Source of the DNA: Rubrobacter calidifluminis
Lineage (GTDB): Bacteria; Actinomycetota; Rubrobacteria; Rubrobacterales; Rubrobacteraceae
Direction of reading: 5' to 3'
Assembly: GCF_028617075.1 (NCBI RefSeq)
Contig: NZ_JAQKGV010000006.1
Span: forward strand, 1 to 64,000
Length of the DNA: 64,000 bases
Part shown: positions 40,139 to 48,514 of the stretch, in pieces
Layout: each line of letters starts with the position of its first letter
Numbering within the stretch: position 1 is the first letter of the stretch
Notes under the pieces: generated by a model
The model's input: only the letters and a program-made list of their open reading frames with translations
The model's database searches: none
What the model was told of the DNA's origin: nothing
Program-made: the position numbers and the translations under genes

Positions 40139-41461
40139 GTGGCGCTCGAGATCGACCCGGCGTACCCGGTGCGCGTCACCGCGGGAGGGCAGAACTTCCA
40201 CCCGGCCGCGGTCGAAACGAGTCGTGGTCTGCTCGCTCTCGTCTATCAGCGCGACGGCGAGGTGTGGCGCACGTACTCACTCGACCGCGGCGCATCTTGG
40301 GCTGCGCCCGAGCAGCTCGTCTCATCACCTCCCGCCGCATCCGACGATGCGGCCCCGGTCGTCCGCTACAACCACCGCGGCGGCTTCACACTCGTCTTCA
40401 GCCGCGGCGACGCAGCCGACCGGGACGTCTACTTCGAGGAGATAAACGAGGTCGTGGCGGTCTCCGGTGATCTCGTCTCGGCGCGTATCTCCCGCTCGAC
40501 GGACGCATCGTCGAAGGGCGCGGATATCGTGATCGCTAATCCGAGACGGCGTTACGATCCGGAAGTGGCGCACACGCGCTGGAGCGGCGTGTTCTTCCCC
40601 GGGACCAGGTTCGTGCTGAAGGCCGGCTACGGCGGCGAAGTCACGACCCGCTTCGCTGGCTACATGGACGAGGTGGAGATAGACGATGAGGCCGCCACAA
40701 TCAGCATCACCGGCCGCGGCGTCTTTCGCCAGCTGCTCGACCAGTCTGTGGGGCGGGATCTCTACTACGCGAACGCGAAGGCGACGAAGGTGGTGGCCGA
40801 TCTCGCGATCGAGGCCGGGATCGACGCCGATCTCATACAGATCCAGGACTCCACCGTCACCTACTCGGCCGAGGTGGACCGGGAGCGTACGTACATGGAC
40901 GTCATCTCGGAGATCCGGGACCTGCTCGGCTACGAGCTCATCGAGACGGATGAGGGCGGCATGATCTTCCGCGCCCCGCCGGTGGTTGGCGGCGCGAGCT
41001 GGTTCTACGAGGAAGATGTGAACATGTTCAGCCGCACGCGCTCGTTCTCCGATGAGGACGTATACACGCGCGTGCGCGTCTACCGCAGAGACCAGAAGAA
41101 GAGCGATGGCACGGTGGCGCGGGCGGGCTTCACGGTGGAGCGCATCGTCGACACGCCGTTTCTCACGCCGGCCAGCAAGATCTACTGGAAGGAGGTCGAC
41201 GAGTCAGTCTCGGAAGCTCAGGCCAGCGTGATGGCAGATCAGATAGCGCGCGCCATCTCGCTGGACGGCAACACCATCCAGATCGCCGCGCCGCTGAACG
41301 TCGCACTAGAGGTGGGGGACGTCATAAACGTGCGGCGCCGCTCGATCGCCCAGAGCGGCGTCTACATCGTCGAGGAGCTCGATGACGACATGGCGCTTCC
41401 CGACGACGGCACCGACTCGCCGGCGTTCGCATCGACTATCACCGCGAGGAGGGCAGGATGA
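40139..41461 (+). CDS. Tail hub-like protein with N-terminal Asp-box
   Basis: 440 residues. N-terminal 95 residues repeat the propeller theme of the gene at 38136 (YSLDRGASWAAPEQL). The rest resembles tail hub/late-control-type proteins: ISRSTDASSKGADIVIANPR, FAGYMDEVEIDDEAATISIT, DVISEIRDLLGYELIETDEG, PLNVALEVGDVINVR. Probably at the base of the tail tip. Confidence 0.6.
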   Translation: MALEIDPAYPVRVTAGGQNFHPAAVETSRGLLALVYQRDGEVWRTYSLDRGASWAAPEQLVSSPPAASDDAAPVVRYNHRGGFTLVFSRGDAADRDVYFEEINEVVAVSGDLVSARISRSTDASSKGADIVIANPRRRYDPEVAHTRWSGVFFPGTRFVLKAGYGGEVTTRFAGYMDEVEIDDEAATISITGRGVFRQLLDQSVGRDLYYANAKATKVVADLAIEAGIDADLIQIQDSTVTYSAEVDRERTYMDVISEIRDLLGYELIETDEGGMIFRAPPVVGGASWFYEEDVNMFSRTRSFSDEDVYTRVRVYRRDQKKSDGTVARAGFTVERIVDTPFLTPASKIYWKEVDESVSEAQASVMADQIARAISLDGNTIQIAAPLNVALEVGDVINVRRRSIAQSGVYIVEELDDDMALPDDGTDSPAFASTITARRAG

Positions 41462-42198
41462 GACGAGATCTCGGTCGCGAGATAGACCGCTACGGGCAGT
41501 TCTCTGCGAAGAAGGTTTCGCGCAGCATCGTCCGGCTCGCGGCCGGGGAGGTGAAAGAGCTCGGGAAGGATCCGCAGGCGCGATACGCGCAGGAGAGCGT
41601 CACGGCTCCAGCTCAGAACGCATACCGGGCGCTCTCGAACTCGCCGCTCGTGGCTGGCTCGCTCTCGCTCGTGCGCACCTCGGACGGACTGCAGTACACG
41701 AGCGGCACTGACTTCGCCGAGGACGCGTCGGGCGGTCGCTTCCAGAATCTCGCGATCCCGAGCGGCACGGCGCTCACCGCCACCTACTTCTACTACCAGT
41801 CCAGCGCAGGCGGCGCGATGAGCGATGCCGCCATCCTCGCCGCCATCGAGCGCGTGGACGGGAGCGGATCGGGTCTCGACGCCGACCTGCTCGACGGCCA
41901 GCATGCGAGCTCGTTCAAGCCTGCGTCGTACGTGCCGAGCTGGGCGGAGATCTCGCAGAAACCTGCCACCTTCCCCCCCGCACCGCACAAAAGCACGCAT
42001 GCGGCCGGCGGATCCGATGCGCTCGCCCCAGCCGATATCGGCGCTGCGGCTCTCGATGGGAACGGCCATGTGCCGGCCACGCAGCTCGGCAGCGGAACGG
42101 CGGACTCCACGACGTATCTGCGTGGCGACGGCACCTGGGCAAAGCCGCAGGGCGGAGCCGCAACATCTTTCGCCGCGCTCTTGAAGGGAGGAATCTGA
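41458..42198 (+). CDS. Tail fibre-like protein
   Basis: 246 residues with three classic fibre motifs: SGLDADLLDGQHASSF, HKSTHAAGGSDALAPADIGA and STTYLRGDGTWAKPQGG. These trimerise and position receptor-binding tips. N-terminal helical region attaches to the tail. GTG/ATG overlap upstream. Confidence 0.75.
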   Translation: MRRDLGREIDRYGQFSAKKVSRSIVRLAAGEVKELGKDPQARYAQESVTAPAQNAYRALSNSPLVAGSLSLVRTSDGLQYTSGTDFAEDASGGRFQNLAIPSGTALTATYFYYQSSAGGAMSDAAILAAIERVDGSGSGLDADLLDGQHASSFKPASYVPSWAEISQKPATFPPAPHKSTHAAGGSDALAPADIGAAALDGNGHVPATQLGSGTADSTTYLRGDGTWAKPQGGAATSFAALLKGGI

Positions 42199-42201
42199 CA
42201 T

Positions 42202-43110
42202 ATGTCGTATACGAGCGGAACGCTCTCGTCTTCTACGTCCACACCGGGTGCGGATCTACTCTCCCAGCTCGAGTCCATGCTCACATCACATGCGAACTGG
42301 GACTACGTGCAGGACGTGACGATCTCTGGCTCCACCTACCGGGTATGGAAGAATCGCGGGAGCGGCACGGGAGCCAACTCTTTCGGCCAGGACTTCTACG
42401 TCCACTTCCGCGTCGACTCCTCGCAGAACCTGAACGTATCCGCCTCGGAGGGATTCGTCACAGCGAGCGGAAATGCGATCCGACCTGTGGCCGGCAGAAG
42501 CTACGGGCAGGTGCTGAACGCGAACGGCTCATTCGGCGATGAGACGAGCGGCGTCGCGCTGAACTCGAGTAGCGTGCCGTATGCGTACGTGCAGGCGGCA
42601 TCCTCTGCGCCGTATTACATCAGCGTGACGGCGAACCGGATCTGCCTCGCCGCCGGATCCGGCTCGGCGTTCTATGTCGGCCTCTTCGACTCTCTGCTCC
42701 CGAACGAACCGTTCCCCCTGTGCATCAGCGGAACGAGCAGCCTGGGGACCTTCTACTACACGGCGGATGGCGGCACATCCCGGCAGCCCGGAAAGTCTGC
42801 CGGAAACACCGACGCATACAATTTCTGCCATAAGCTTTCCGCGTGGACAGTGACTTCCGGAGATACGCAGACAATAGACATCGCCATCGGCGCTCCGCTG
42901 GCGAGCCGCGTTCTGCTTGCGCCGACCCAGCAGAACCCGACCACGTACGGTACCGCTCGGGGGCTTCTCTACGACTGCTTCTACCTGCCCAACGGCGCCA
43001 ACGCGACCCGAAACGGCGACACGATGACGGTCGGGAGCGATGTGTACGCGAAGATGATGTTCGGCACATCGAACCTGCCAGCCGGCGTCTGGGTGAACAC
43101 GGCGGTGTAG
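42202..43110 (+). CDS. Phage tail/appendage protein
   Basis: 302 residues, Ser/Thr/Gly/Asn-rich beta structure: LLSQLESMLTSHANWDYVQD, TYRVWKNRGSGTGANSFGQD, FYVHFRVDSSQNLNVSASEG. Resembles phage virion proteins that describe fibre ends; no enzyme motif. Just after the fibre gene. Confidence 0.55.
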   Translation: MSYTSGTLSSSTSTPGADLLSQLESMLTSHANWDYVQDVTISGSTYRVWKNRGSGTGANSFGQDFYVHFRVDSSQNLNVSASEGFVTASGNAIRPVAGRSYGQVLNANGSFGDETSGVALNSSSVPYAYVQAASSAPYYISVTANRICLAAGSGSAFYVGLFDSLLPNEPFPLCISGTSSLGTFYYTADGGTSRQPGKSAGNTDAYNFCHKLSAWTVTSGDTQTIDIAIGAPLASRVLLAPTQQNPTTYGTARGLLYDCFYLPNGANATRNGDTMTVGSDVYAKMMFGTSNLPAGVWVNTAV

Positions 43111-43111
43111 C

Positions 43112-43579
43112 ATGGCGGACTACGGCACGGCTGTTCTCCCGGCGCGTCGGAATCCCATCATCCCGGCTCTCCCGGTCGGCTACACCACGTACCAGTTCGG
43201 CTCTGCGGTCCTTCCGGCCGGCGGGGGCGCGAGCCCGGCACCAGGCTCCACGGATACGCGCGCGCCGGGTGACTATCTGGCGCGATTCTTCGGTGGCATC
43301 GCGCCGACAGCGAGGACCGCGGTCTATCAGGCGAAGCAGAACGTGCGCGGCGTGATCCGGCACATCCGCTTCGTGAATCCGAACCAGGCTGCGGCGACCG
43401 TCTCGGTCTGGGTCGGTGGTGTCCTCCTCGAAAACGCACTCAGCGTCCCGGCCGGCGGGAAGGCATCCCAGGACGTCTCGGAGTGGCTCGTAGGTGGCGG
43501 GGAGACGATAGACCTTCGCGCCAGCGCGAGCGGTATCTACGCCGCCATCTACGGCGTGGAGGAGGTGCTCCCGGCATGA
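43112..43579 (+). CDS. Small virion-associated protein
   Basis: 155 residues. Beta-rich C-terminal half (RHIRFVNPNQAAATVSVWVG, GGETIDLRASASGIYAAIYG) like phage head-tail or fibre-tip beta-sandwich proteins. Pro-rich start. Role inferred from position. Confidence 0.5.
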   Translation: MADYGTAVLPARRNPIIPALPVGYTTYQFGSAVLPAGGGASPAPGSTDTRAPGDYLARFFGGIAPTARTAVYQAKQNVRGVIRHIRFVNPNQAAATVSVWVGGVLLENALSVPAGGKASQDVSEWLVGGGETIDLRASASGIYAAIYGVEEVLPA

Positions 43580-43586
43580 AAGCGTC

Positions 43587-43898
43587 ATGACGCCGCCACA
43601 GAGCCTGGTAGAGCAGATCCTGGATCGCGGCGGGGTCGTCGTTCTCCTCCTGCTCATCCTCTGGGCGCTCACCTACGCGAGAGTGCTCATCCCCGCGACC
43701 TTCTACGAGCTCGAGCGCAAGCGCAACGACGCGCTCGATTCCGAGAACGAGAAGCTCCAGCAGCTCGTGCTCAAGCTCACCGAGGAGAACGCCGGCATGA
43801 AGAGCGAGATCGCTTCGCTGCGCGAGCAGGTCGAGGCCATGAAAAAGGAGATCCACGATCTCCGGAAAGAGCTGGCTGATGCCAAGAAGAAAACTTAG
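43587..43898 (+). CDS. Single-span membrane coiled-coil protein
   Basis: 103 residues. One membrane helix (VVVLLLLILWALTYARVLI) then a long Lys/Glu coiled coil to the C-terminus. Found in many actinophages near lysis genes; could be a spanin-like or holin-accessory protein. Confidence 0.55.
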   Translation: MTPPQSLVEQILDRGGVVVLLLLILWALTYARVLIPATFYELERKRNDALDSENEKLQQLVLKLTEENAGMKSEIASLREQVEAMKKEIHDLRKELADAKKKT

Positions 43899-44100
43899 CT
43901 GGCTTTTCTCATGGGCCTATCCGCCGCGTGCGCGGCGCGAGGTAGAGGAGCGCCTGGAGAAGCAGCTACGCGAGATAGAAAGGCGGCGGCAGGTGAGGGT
44001 GCGGATGAGGAAAGCGCTCACGGAGGAAGATTTCCTGCGCGCGATGAACATACTCGAGGAGGAGCGGCATGCAGCGGATCGCAGAGAAGATAGCCGCTAG
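43879..44100 (+). CDS. Small basic helical phage protein
   Basis: 73 residues, overlaps the membrane-coil gene by 20 nt and the next by 32 nt. Arg/Glu-rich helix (EERLEKQLREIERRRQVRV). Unknown. Confidence 0.45.
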   Translation: MPRRKLSWLFSWAYPPRARREVEERLEKQLREIERRRQVRVRMRKALTEEDFLRAMNILEEERHAADRREDSR

Positions 44101-44542
44101 GCTCCCGCTTCTCTTCGTCGTCGTCCCGATCGCCGTCGGGGTGGTGGTGTTCTTCATCGACGAGACGCGCTATCTGGAGGTCTCACGCATCGTGGTCTAT
44201 GTGCTCTTCGCCATCGCTGCCACGGTGCTGGCGATCGGGCATTTCCGGTTGCTCGGTCGCTCAGAGGACGGCAAGGCAAGCGTCTGGCTCATCGCATTCG
44301 CGTACTCGAAGATGTTCCTCGCGGCGGCGCTCTGGGCCGTGGCGCTGCTGGTGACGCTCTCTGTCAGCGTCGGGCCCATCCGGGCGCACGAGCTTCTCGT
44401 CGCACACATCCTCTACGCCTTCGTCGCGGCGGCGATGGCGGGGACGGTGCTCTCTGCCTCCGTCTTCGCCATAGGCTACCGACTCGGCCGCCTGAATCAC
44501 CGCATCTGGCCGTATCCATGGAGGCGGGATGGGCGGGACTAA
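44069..44542 (+). CDS. Four-helix membrane protein, phage
   Basis: 157 residues with about four membrane segments (LLFVVVPIAVGVVVFFI, IVVYVLFAIAATVLAIG, FLAAALWAVALLVTLSV, YAFVAAAMAGTVLSASVFAI). Possible second holin or superinfection-exclusion protein; sequence does not decide. Confidence 0.5.
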   Translation: MQRIAEKIAARLPLLFVVVPIAVGVVVFFIDETRYLEVSRIVVYVLFAIAATVLAIGHFRLLGRSEDGKASVWLIAFAYSKMFLAAALWAVALLVTLSVSVGPIRAHELLVAHILYAFVAAAMAGTVLSASVFAIGYRLGRLNHRIWPYPWRRDGRD

Positions 44543-44613
44543 AGATTTTCTGCGTATGAACGATATAAGTAAAAGCCGCAGCAGTTCAGCAGGAAAGGCG
44601 AGGTTGACGAGAT

Positions 44614-45372
44614 TTGGGTATTCTGATCTCCCTTTTTATAAGGATGATGTTGCTCCCGTTGTTTATTGGTCTATGGCTCTTGAGAGTTCTTCTGCATACC
44701 GGGGTTCATTTTGCTTTCTCCCTGAAGAAAGGTTCTCGCCTGTCGAGGCGCAGGAGAAAAACGGGAGACGGTTCGACAGCGAAGGTATTGCTAGCTGTCA
44801 TCGTAGGGCTTGGTCTTTTCGGATACAACGTATGGCTTGGGCTGTTTTACAGCTTCCTGCTTGCAGGGTATCTGATCCTCAAGAGCAGGCCTCCCAGGAC
44901 ACCAGAAGCCCGTGAGCTGCTCGGGATGCTGGAGCAGGTACCGAACATGAACGGTGAAGCGTTCGAGGACTACGTAGCGCTCATCTTTAGAACACTCGGT
45001 TACCCGCGCGTGCTGGGGCTCGGCGGCTCCGGGGATCAGGGTGTGGATATCATCATCGAGGACAACACCGGGCACCGCGTAGCCATCCAGTGCAAGAACT
45101 ACAAAAGAGCTGTTGGCAACAAGCCCGTCCAGGAAGTCTACGCTGGCATGCGTCACCATGAGTGTGATGAAGGGTGGGTCGTAGCCCCACAGGGATTTAC
45201 AGCTGGAGCGTACGAGATAGCTTCCTCCACGGGCGTGAAGCTCTTTGACCGCAGGTCGATTCTCGCCTGGATTAGGATGATAGATGAACGCGAGCGAAAG
45301 GAGCAACAGGAGAAAGAAGGCGAGCAGAGAACAGCCAGCGCGGGTCATCCATTCGAGACCGGGAAATCCTGA
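44614..45372 (+). CDS. Membrane-anchored Mrr-like restriction endonuclease
   Basis: 252 residues. Two membrane regions in the first 90 residues flank a basic stretch (SLKKGSRLSRRRRKTG), then an Mrr_cat/PD-(D/E)xK domain: NGEAFEDYVALIFRTLGY, GGSGDQGVDIIIEDN, VAIQCKNYKR and VQEVYAGMRHHECDEGWVV. Putative catalytic Asp and QxK are present. TTG start; lower GC and less biased codons than neighbours, and its own terminator follows, indicating later acquisition. Possibly an anti-phage cargo gene. Confidence 0.75.
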   Translation: MGILISLFIRMMLLPLFIGLWLLRVLLHTGVHFAFSLKKGSRLSRRRRKTGDGSTAKVLLAVIVGLGLFGYNVWLGLFYSFLLAGYLILKSRPPRTPEARELLGMLEQVPNMNGEAFEDYVALIFRTLGYPRVLGLGGSGDQGVDIIIEDNTGHRVAIQCKNYKRAVGNKPVQEVYAGMRHHECDEGWVVAPQGFTAGAYEIASSTGVKLFDRRSILAWIRMIDERERKEQQEKEGEQRTASAGHPFETGKS

Positions 45373-45402
45373 CTTGCGCTGAGCCAGCCATATAGCTTCC
45401 CG

Positions 45403-45430
45403 AAGCCCCCCACAAGGGGGCTTTTCTTTT
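45403..45430 (+). terminator. Intrinsic terminator after the Mrr-like gene
   Basis: Stem AAGCCCCC / GGGGGCTT, loop CACAA, then TTTTCTTTT. Separates the structural/cargo run from the protease-lysis genes; the region just after it (45431-45462) must then hold or receive another promoter, or be read by antitermination. Confidence 0.8.
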
Positions 45431-45462
45431 GGGACTTCGGCAGCGGATCAGAAAGGAGCCAA

Positions 45463-46149
45463 ATGGCTGCATTCGCAGGTAAACTGGGCCGGATCGTTGG
45501 TCCCGAGGACCAACGAGATTACCGGCTCCAGGAATTCATGGCCTACGGCGAGGCCACGAGCAAGCTCGAGGGCGACGTGGGTTGGGGCTATAGAGGTTTC
45601 CCCGTACTGGATCAGGAGCGTGAGGGAGCATGCACGATGTTCTCCACGTGCAACGCAGCCAACGCCCTGCCACACAAGAAAAATCTCACCTCGCAGGATG
45701 CCTTCGACGGCTATCACGCTGTTACGGAGTGGGATGAGATCCCCGGCTCCTGGAAGAGCAACCCCCCGCAGGAGGGAGCCATCCCGAGAGACGCCTGCAA
45801 GGAAGCCAAAAAGCGCGGCTGGATCAACACCTACGCCTTCGAGTACGACGTGAACGCGATTCTGGCGTGGCTCTTGGGCCACGGTCCAATCATCCTCGCG
45901 CTCGACTGGTACTCGGGCTATGACAATCCCGGCCCCGACGACACCATAGAGCGCTCGGGCTACGTGCGCGGCGGTCACGCCATCTGCGTGATCAGAGCTC
46001 AGGTGGGTGTAGGCCCCGTGGACCGCGTACGCCTCAAGAACTCGTGGGGCGGGATGTGGGGCAAGAACGATTATGCCTGGATGCCGGTGTCGCTCCTGTC
46101 GTGGGTCATGAAGAACCCCAACAGCACGGCGATCGCCATCGTGGACTGA
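45463..46149 (+). CDS. Papain-like (C1 family) cysteine protease
   Basis: 228 residues with the papain catalytic set: Gln51 and Cys57 (LDQEREGACTMFSTCNA; same 6-residue spacing as in papain), His172 (VRGGHAICVI) and Asn193 (LKNSWGGMWG). No signal peptide or propeptide is evident. C1 proteases are uncommon in phages of bacteria; roles could be wall-protein cleavage at lysis, entry, or head maturation. Strong AGGAG upstream; own cistron after the terminator. Confidence 0.8.
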   Translation: MAAFAGKLGRIVGPEDQRDYRLQEFMAYGEATSKLEGDVGWGYRGFPVLDQEREGACTMFSTCNAANALPHKKNLTSQDAFDGYHAVTEWDEIPGSWKSNPPQEGAIPRDACKEAKKRGWINTYAFEYDVNAILAWLLGHGPIILALDWYSGYDNPGPDDTIERSGYVRGGHAICVIRAQVGVGPVDRVRLKNSWGGMWGKNDYAWMPVSLLSWVMKNPNSTAIAIVD

Positions 46150-46171
46150 CCGGCCGGAAAGGAGAAATAGG

Positions 46172-46972
46172 GTGAAGTACGAAGCAGATTGTCTGAGCAG
46201 CGGCCGCCCGCCCCAGGAGGAGACGAAGATGGCGGGCAAGCAGGTGCGAGCACAGGCCTCCTGGAAAGCAGACTACCCCGGTGCCGTCGTCTACGACATA
46301 CCGTCTTCAGCCTGGACGTATGCCAATCGCCCGCACGATCTGGCCATCACCTACGTCGTGATCCACTACACCCAGGGAGAGAGCTTCCACCCGATCTCGT
46401 TCGGCCCCGGCGGCCTCGCGCACTACGGCGTGGGAGACGACGGGAGCGTGGATCAGTACATCCAGGAGCGCTACATCGCCTGGCATGCGGGCAACTGGTA
46501 CTACAACCAGCACTCGGTGGGGGTCGAGCATACCGGCTACGGCCGACCCCAGGACTGGACCGAGGCGAAGCTCAGAGGTAGCGCGAAGCTCGTAGCGAAC
46601 ATCTGCGAGCGCTACCGCATCCCGATAGACCGCTCGCACATAATCGGGCATAGCGAGGTGCCTGACGCAGATCACACGGACCCGGGCCCGAACTTCCCGT
46701 GGCTAAAGTACATGCGGCTCGTGCGAAACTATCTTGGCGGTGGTTCTCCGACCTCTCGACTCTACCGCGTGCAGTGCGGAGCTTTCGGCAACAAGCAGAA
46801 CGCCGAAAAGCTCGTAGCAAAGCTGAAGTCCGCCGGCTACGACGCATACGTGATGGAAGCAGACGGCTTGTGGCGGGTGCAGACCGGGGCGTTCACCGAG
46901 AGGAAGAACGCGGAGAACATGGTCGCGAAGCTGAAGAAAGCGGGCTTCGACGCGATCGTGGTCGGGGGATGA
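46172..46972 (+). CDS. N-acetylmuramoyl-L-alanine amidase endolysin with SPOR domain
   Basis: 266 residues. Amidase_2/PGRP domain: TYVVIHYTQGESFHP (His ligand), LAHYGVGDDGSVDQYI, AWHAGN, VGVEHTGYG, IIGHSEVPDADHTDPG (His and final ligand). The C-terminal ~70 residues form a SPOR-type peptidoglycan-binding repeat pair (RVQCGAFGNKQNAEKLVAKL and RVQTGAFTERKNAENMVAKL). Cleaves the stem peptide from the glycan for lysis. GTG 46172 has AAAGGAG; ATG 46229 with GGAGGAG is an alternative. Confidence 0.9.
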   Translation: MKYEADCLSSGRPPQEETKMAGKQVRAQASWKADYPGAVVYDIPSSAWTYANRPHDLAITYVVIHYTQGESFHPISFGPGGLAHYGVGDDGSVDQYIQERYIAWHAGNWYYNQHSVGVEHTGYGRPQDWTEAKLRGSAKLVANICERYRIPIDRSHIIGHSEVPDADHTDPGPNFPWLKYMRLVRNYLGGGSPTSRLYRVQCGAFGNKQNAEKLVAKLKSAGYDAYVMEADGLWRVQTGAFTERKNAENMVAKLKKAGFDAIVVGG

Positions 46973-47169
46973 GAGCGATGAGAGACGTATCGCCGAAGGT
47001 GACCGGGGCGACGATCGGCGCGGCGTTGACCACGCTCGTGCTCTACGCCATCGAGACGATCTGGCACGTGGATCTGCCCGCGAGCGTGGAGGGCGCCATT
47101 CTGACGCTCCTGGTCGCGCTCGTGACGTTTGTCGCCGGCTATCTACCGGAGGACCCGAAGCGGCGCTGA
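46969..47169 (+). CDS. Phage holin
   Basis: 66 residues, two membrane helices (GAALTTLVLYAIETIW and GAILTLLVALVTFVAGYL) with a short basic tail PEDPKRR: class II-type holin. ATGA overlap with the endolysin. Would form pores releasing the amidase. Confidence 0.8.
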   Translation: MRAMRDVSPKVTGATIGAALTTLVLYAIETIWHVDLPASVEGAILTLLVALVTFVAGYLPEDPKRR

Positions 47170-47189
47170 TCCTTCATTCTATGGGGACT

Positions 47190-47501
47190 TTATTCCCATT
47201 CGTGTGGGTTTTTAACTTCAGGGATCTTGCGGGTCCTTTTAAATTCTTCATACCGAGCTTTTGCGTTTCTAACCCATCTCTCTATACGCTCAGGTTCTGC
47301 GAATTGTCCGTTAAGATACACCATGACGGCTCTTTTAGCCGTTTCCTCCTTGTCATCATAAGGACAGATCTTAAAAAGAGTCTTACCCGGCACATATCCC
47401 TTCTGTATGCTCTCGATCTCTCTTGCAACGGTGTATATCCATGGTCTCATATACAGTTGACCTTTGTTGTCCTTATCCAACTCAATGAGATAGCAAGTCA
47501 T
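47190..47501 (-). CDS. Hypothetical prophage cargo protein
   Basis: 103 residues, minus strand, lower GC than its surroundings. MTCYLIELDKDNKGQLYMRP, KGYVPGKTLFKICPYDDKEE, charged C-terminus. No recognised domain. Opposite to the late genes, so probably expressed in the lysogen. Confidence 0.5.
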   Translation of the reverse strand: MTCYLIELDKDNKGQLYMRPWIYTVAREIESIQKGYVPGKTLFKICPYDDKEETAKRAVMVYLNGQFAEPERIERWVRNAKARYEEFKRTRKIPEVKNPHEWE

Positions 47502-47518
47502 TTATCTCTTCTCCTAAT

Positions 47519-48508
47519 TCATCGTTTTGCCGCTCGATATCCTGCAGCCTCGGCATCCTGCGGTGTGGCGTAGCACCTCACCGGGGTAGTTTCGTCGTAA
47601 TATGCACCACCTGGCACATGGTAGATCCCCGACTGGTTGGCTTTCACCGGGTATCCTGGCGGGCAGTCGTACTTCGTGGCTGGCGGCACGCCACTCGCAG
47701 CTGATCCCGCAGGCTGGGAGCTGGCCGGGCTTTGTGGTACTGGCGGAGGGCTGCTCGTGAGAGCGGTAGAGCACCCGCCTCCTATCCCGTTTCCTCTATC
47801 GGTTTCCTGGCAGAGCTGGCTAGGCGGGAGTCCCCAGAGCCCGCGTCCTTCTGCCCGGGCCTGTCTCTGGGCCGCCAGAAAGCGATCCACGTACTTCACG
47901 TTTGGCGGGAACGTTGCCACCTGCGCGTATCCTTGCCTGACGAGTACCTCGTTGAACATCGTGTTCGGAGAGGTCCACACATAGGCCAGTAGACGGCCGT
48001 ACGGGTCCACTTTCTCCACGTCGGTTTCGAGAGCCACCTTCTTCCCCAACAGATGAGAAGTGGTGAAGTCCGCCGCCTGTGGGCCATAGGGTTGCACAGG
48101 TGTTCCTGGCTTGTGGGTCTCGGGCGTATCCACGCCGATCAACCGCACGTCGGTGAGGCCATCTATCGGTGGTGAGATGTAGATCGTATCTCCATCCACC
48201 ACGCGAGTCACGGTCACCACCGTCCCCCTGGAGGCCAGCCCGGAGGCCGGCGTATGGGGGGAGCTCGCCGGCTTGCTGTTTGCCGCTGGAGCAGAGCTCG
48301 CCGGCGTTTTCCGGTGTGTGGCCGGTGGGGTGTGCCTTACAGTGTGTGTTGTGGCCGGCTTTGCACTCGCCCCGCTACTGCTCTTGGCCTGCACTGTTGC
48401 GCTGCTTGAGACGGACGGTGAGCTACTGGATGAAACGGCGCCCTGCTCCGAGCACCCGGTGAGGAGCGCGAGGAGCAGGGCTACCAGTGCAGGCAGGAGC
48501 TTTTTCAC
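47519..48508 (-). CDS. Secreted staphylococcal-nuclease-like lipoprotein
   Basis: 329 residues from GTG. Lipoprotein signal with lipobox LLTGC (Cys19), a Ser/Thr/Pro linker of about 70 residues, then a thermonuclease domain: VVDGDTIY, VRLIGVDTPETH (Arg122, Glu130), DPYGRLLAYVW (Arg172), all at SNase spacing. The C-terminal 45 residues (CPPGYPVKANQSGIYHVPGG and RCYATPQDAEAAGYRAAKR) form a small metal-binding-like module (Ada/'sunset' type, from memory). An extracellular, surface-held nuclease encoded by the prophage against the direction of late genes. Confidence 0.85.
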   Translation of the reverse strand: MKKLLPALVALLLALLTGCSEQGAVSSSSSPSVSSSATVQAKSSSGASAKPATTHTVRHTPPATHRKTPASSAPAANSKPASSPHTPASGLASRGTVVTVTRVVDGDTIYISPPIDGLTDVRLIGVDTPETHKPGTPVQPYGPQAADFTTSHLLGKKVALETDVEKVDPYGRLLAYVWTSPNTMFNEVLVRQGYAQVATFPPNVKYVDRFLAAQRQARAEGRGLWGLPPSQLCQETDRGNGIGGGCSTALTSSPPPVPQSPASSQPAGSAASGVPPATKYDCPPGYPVKANQSGIYHVPGGAYYDETTPVRCYATPQDAEAAGYRAAKR

Positions 48509-48514
48509 TGTGTG

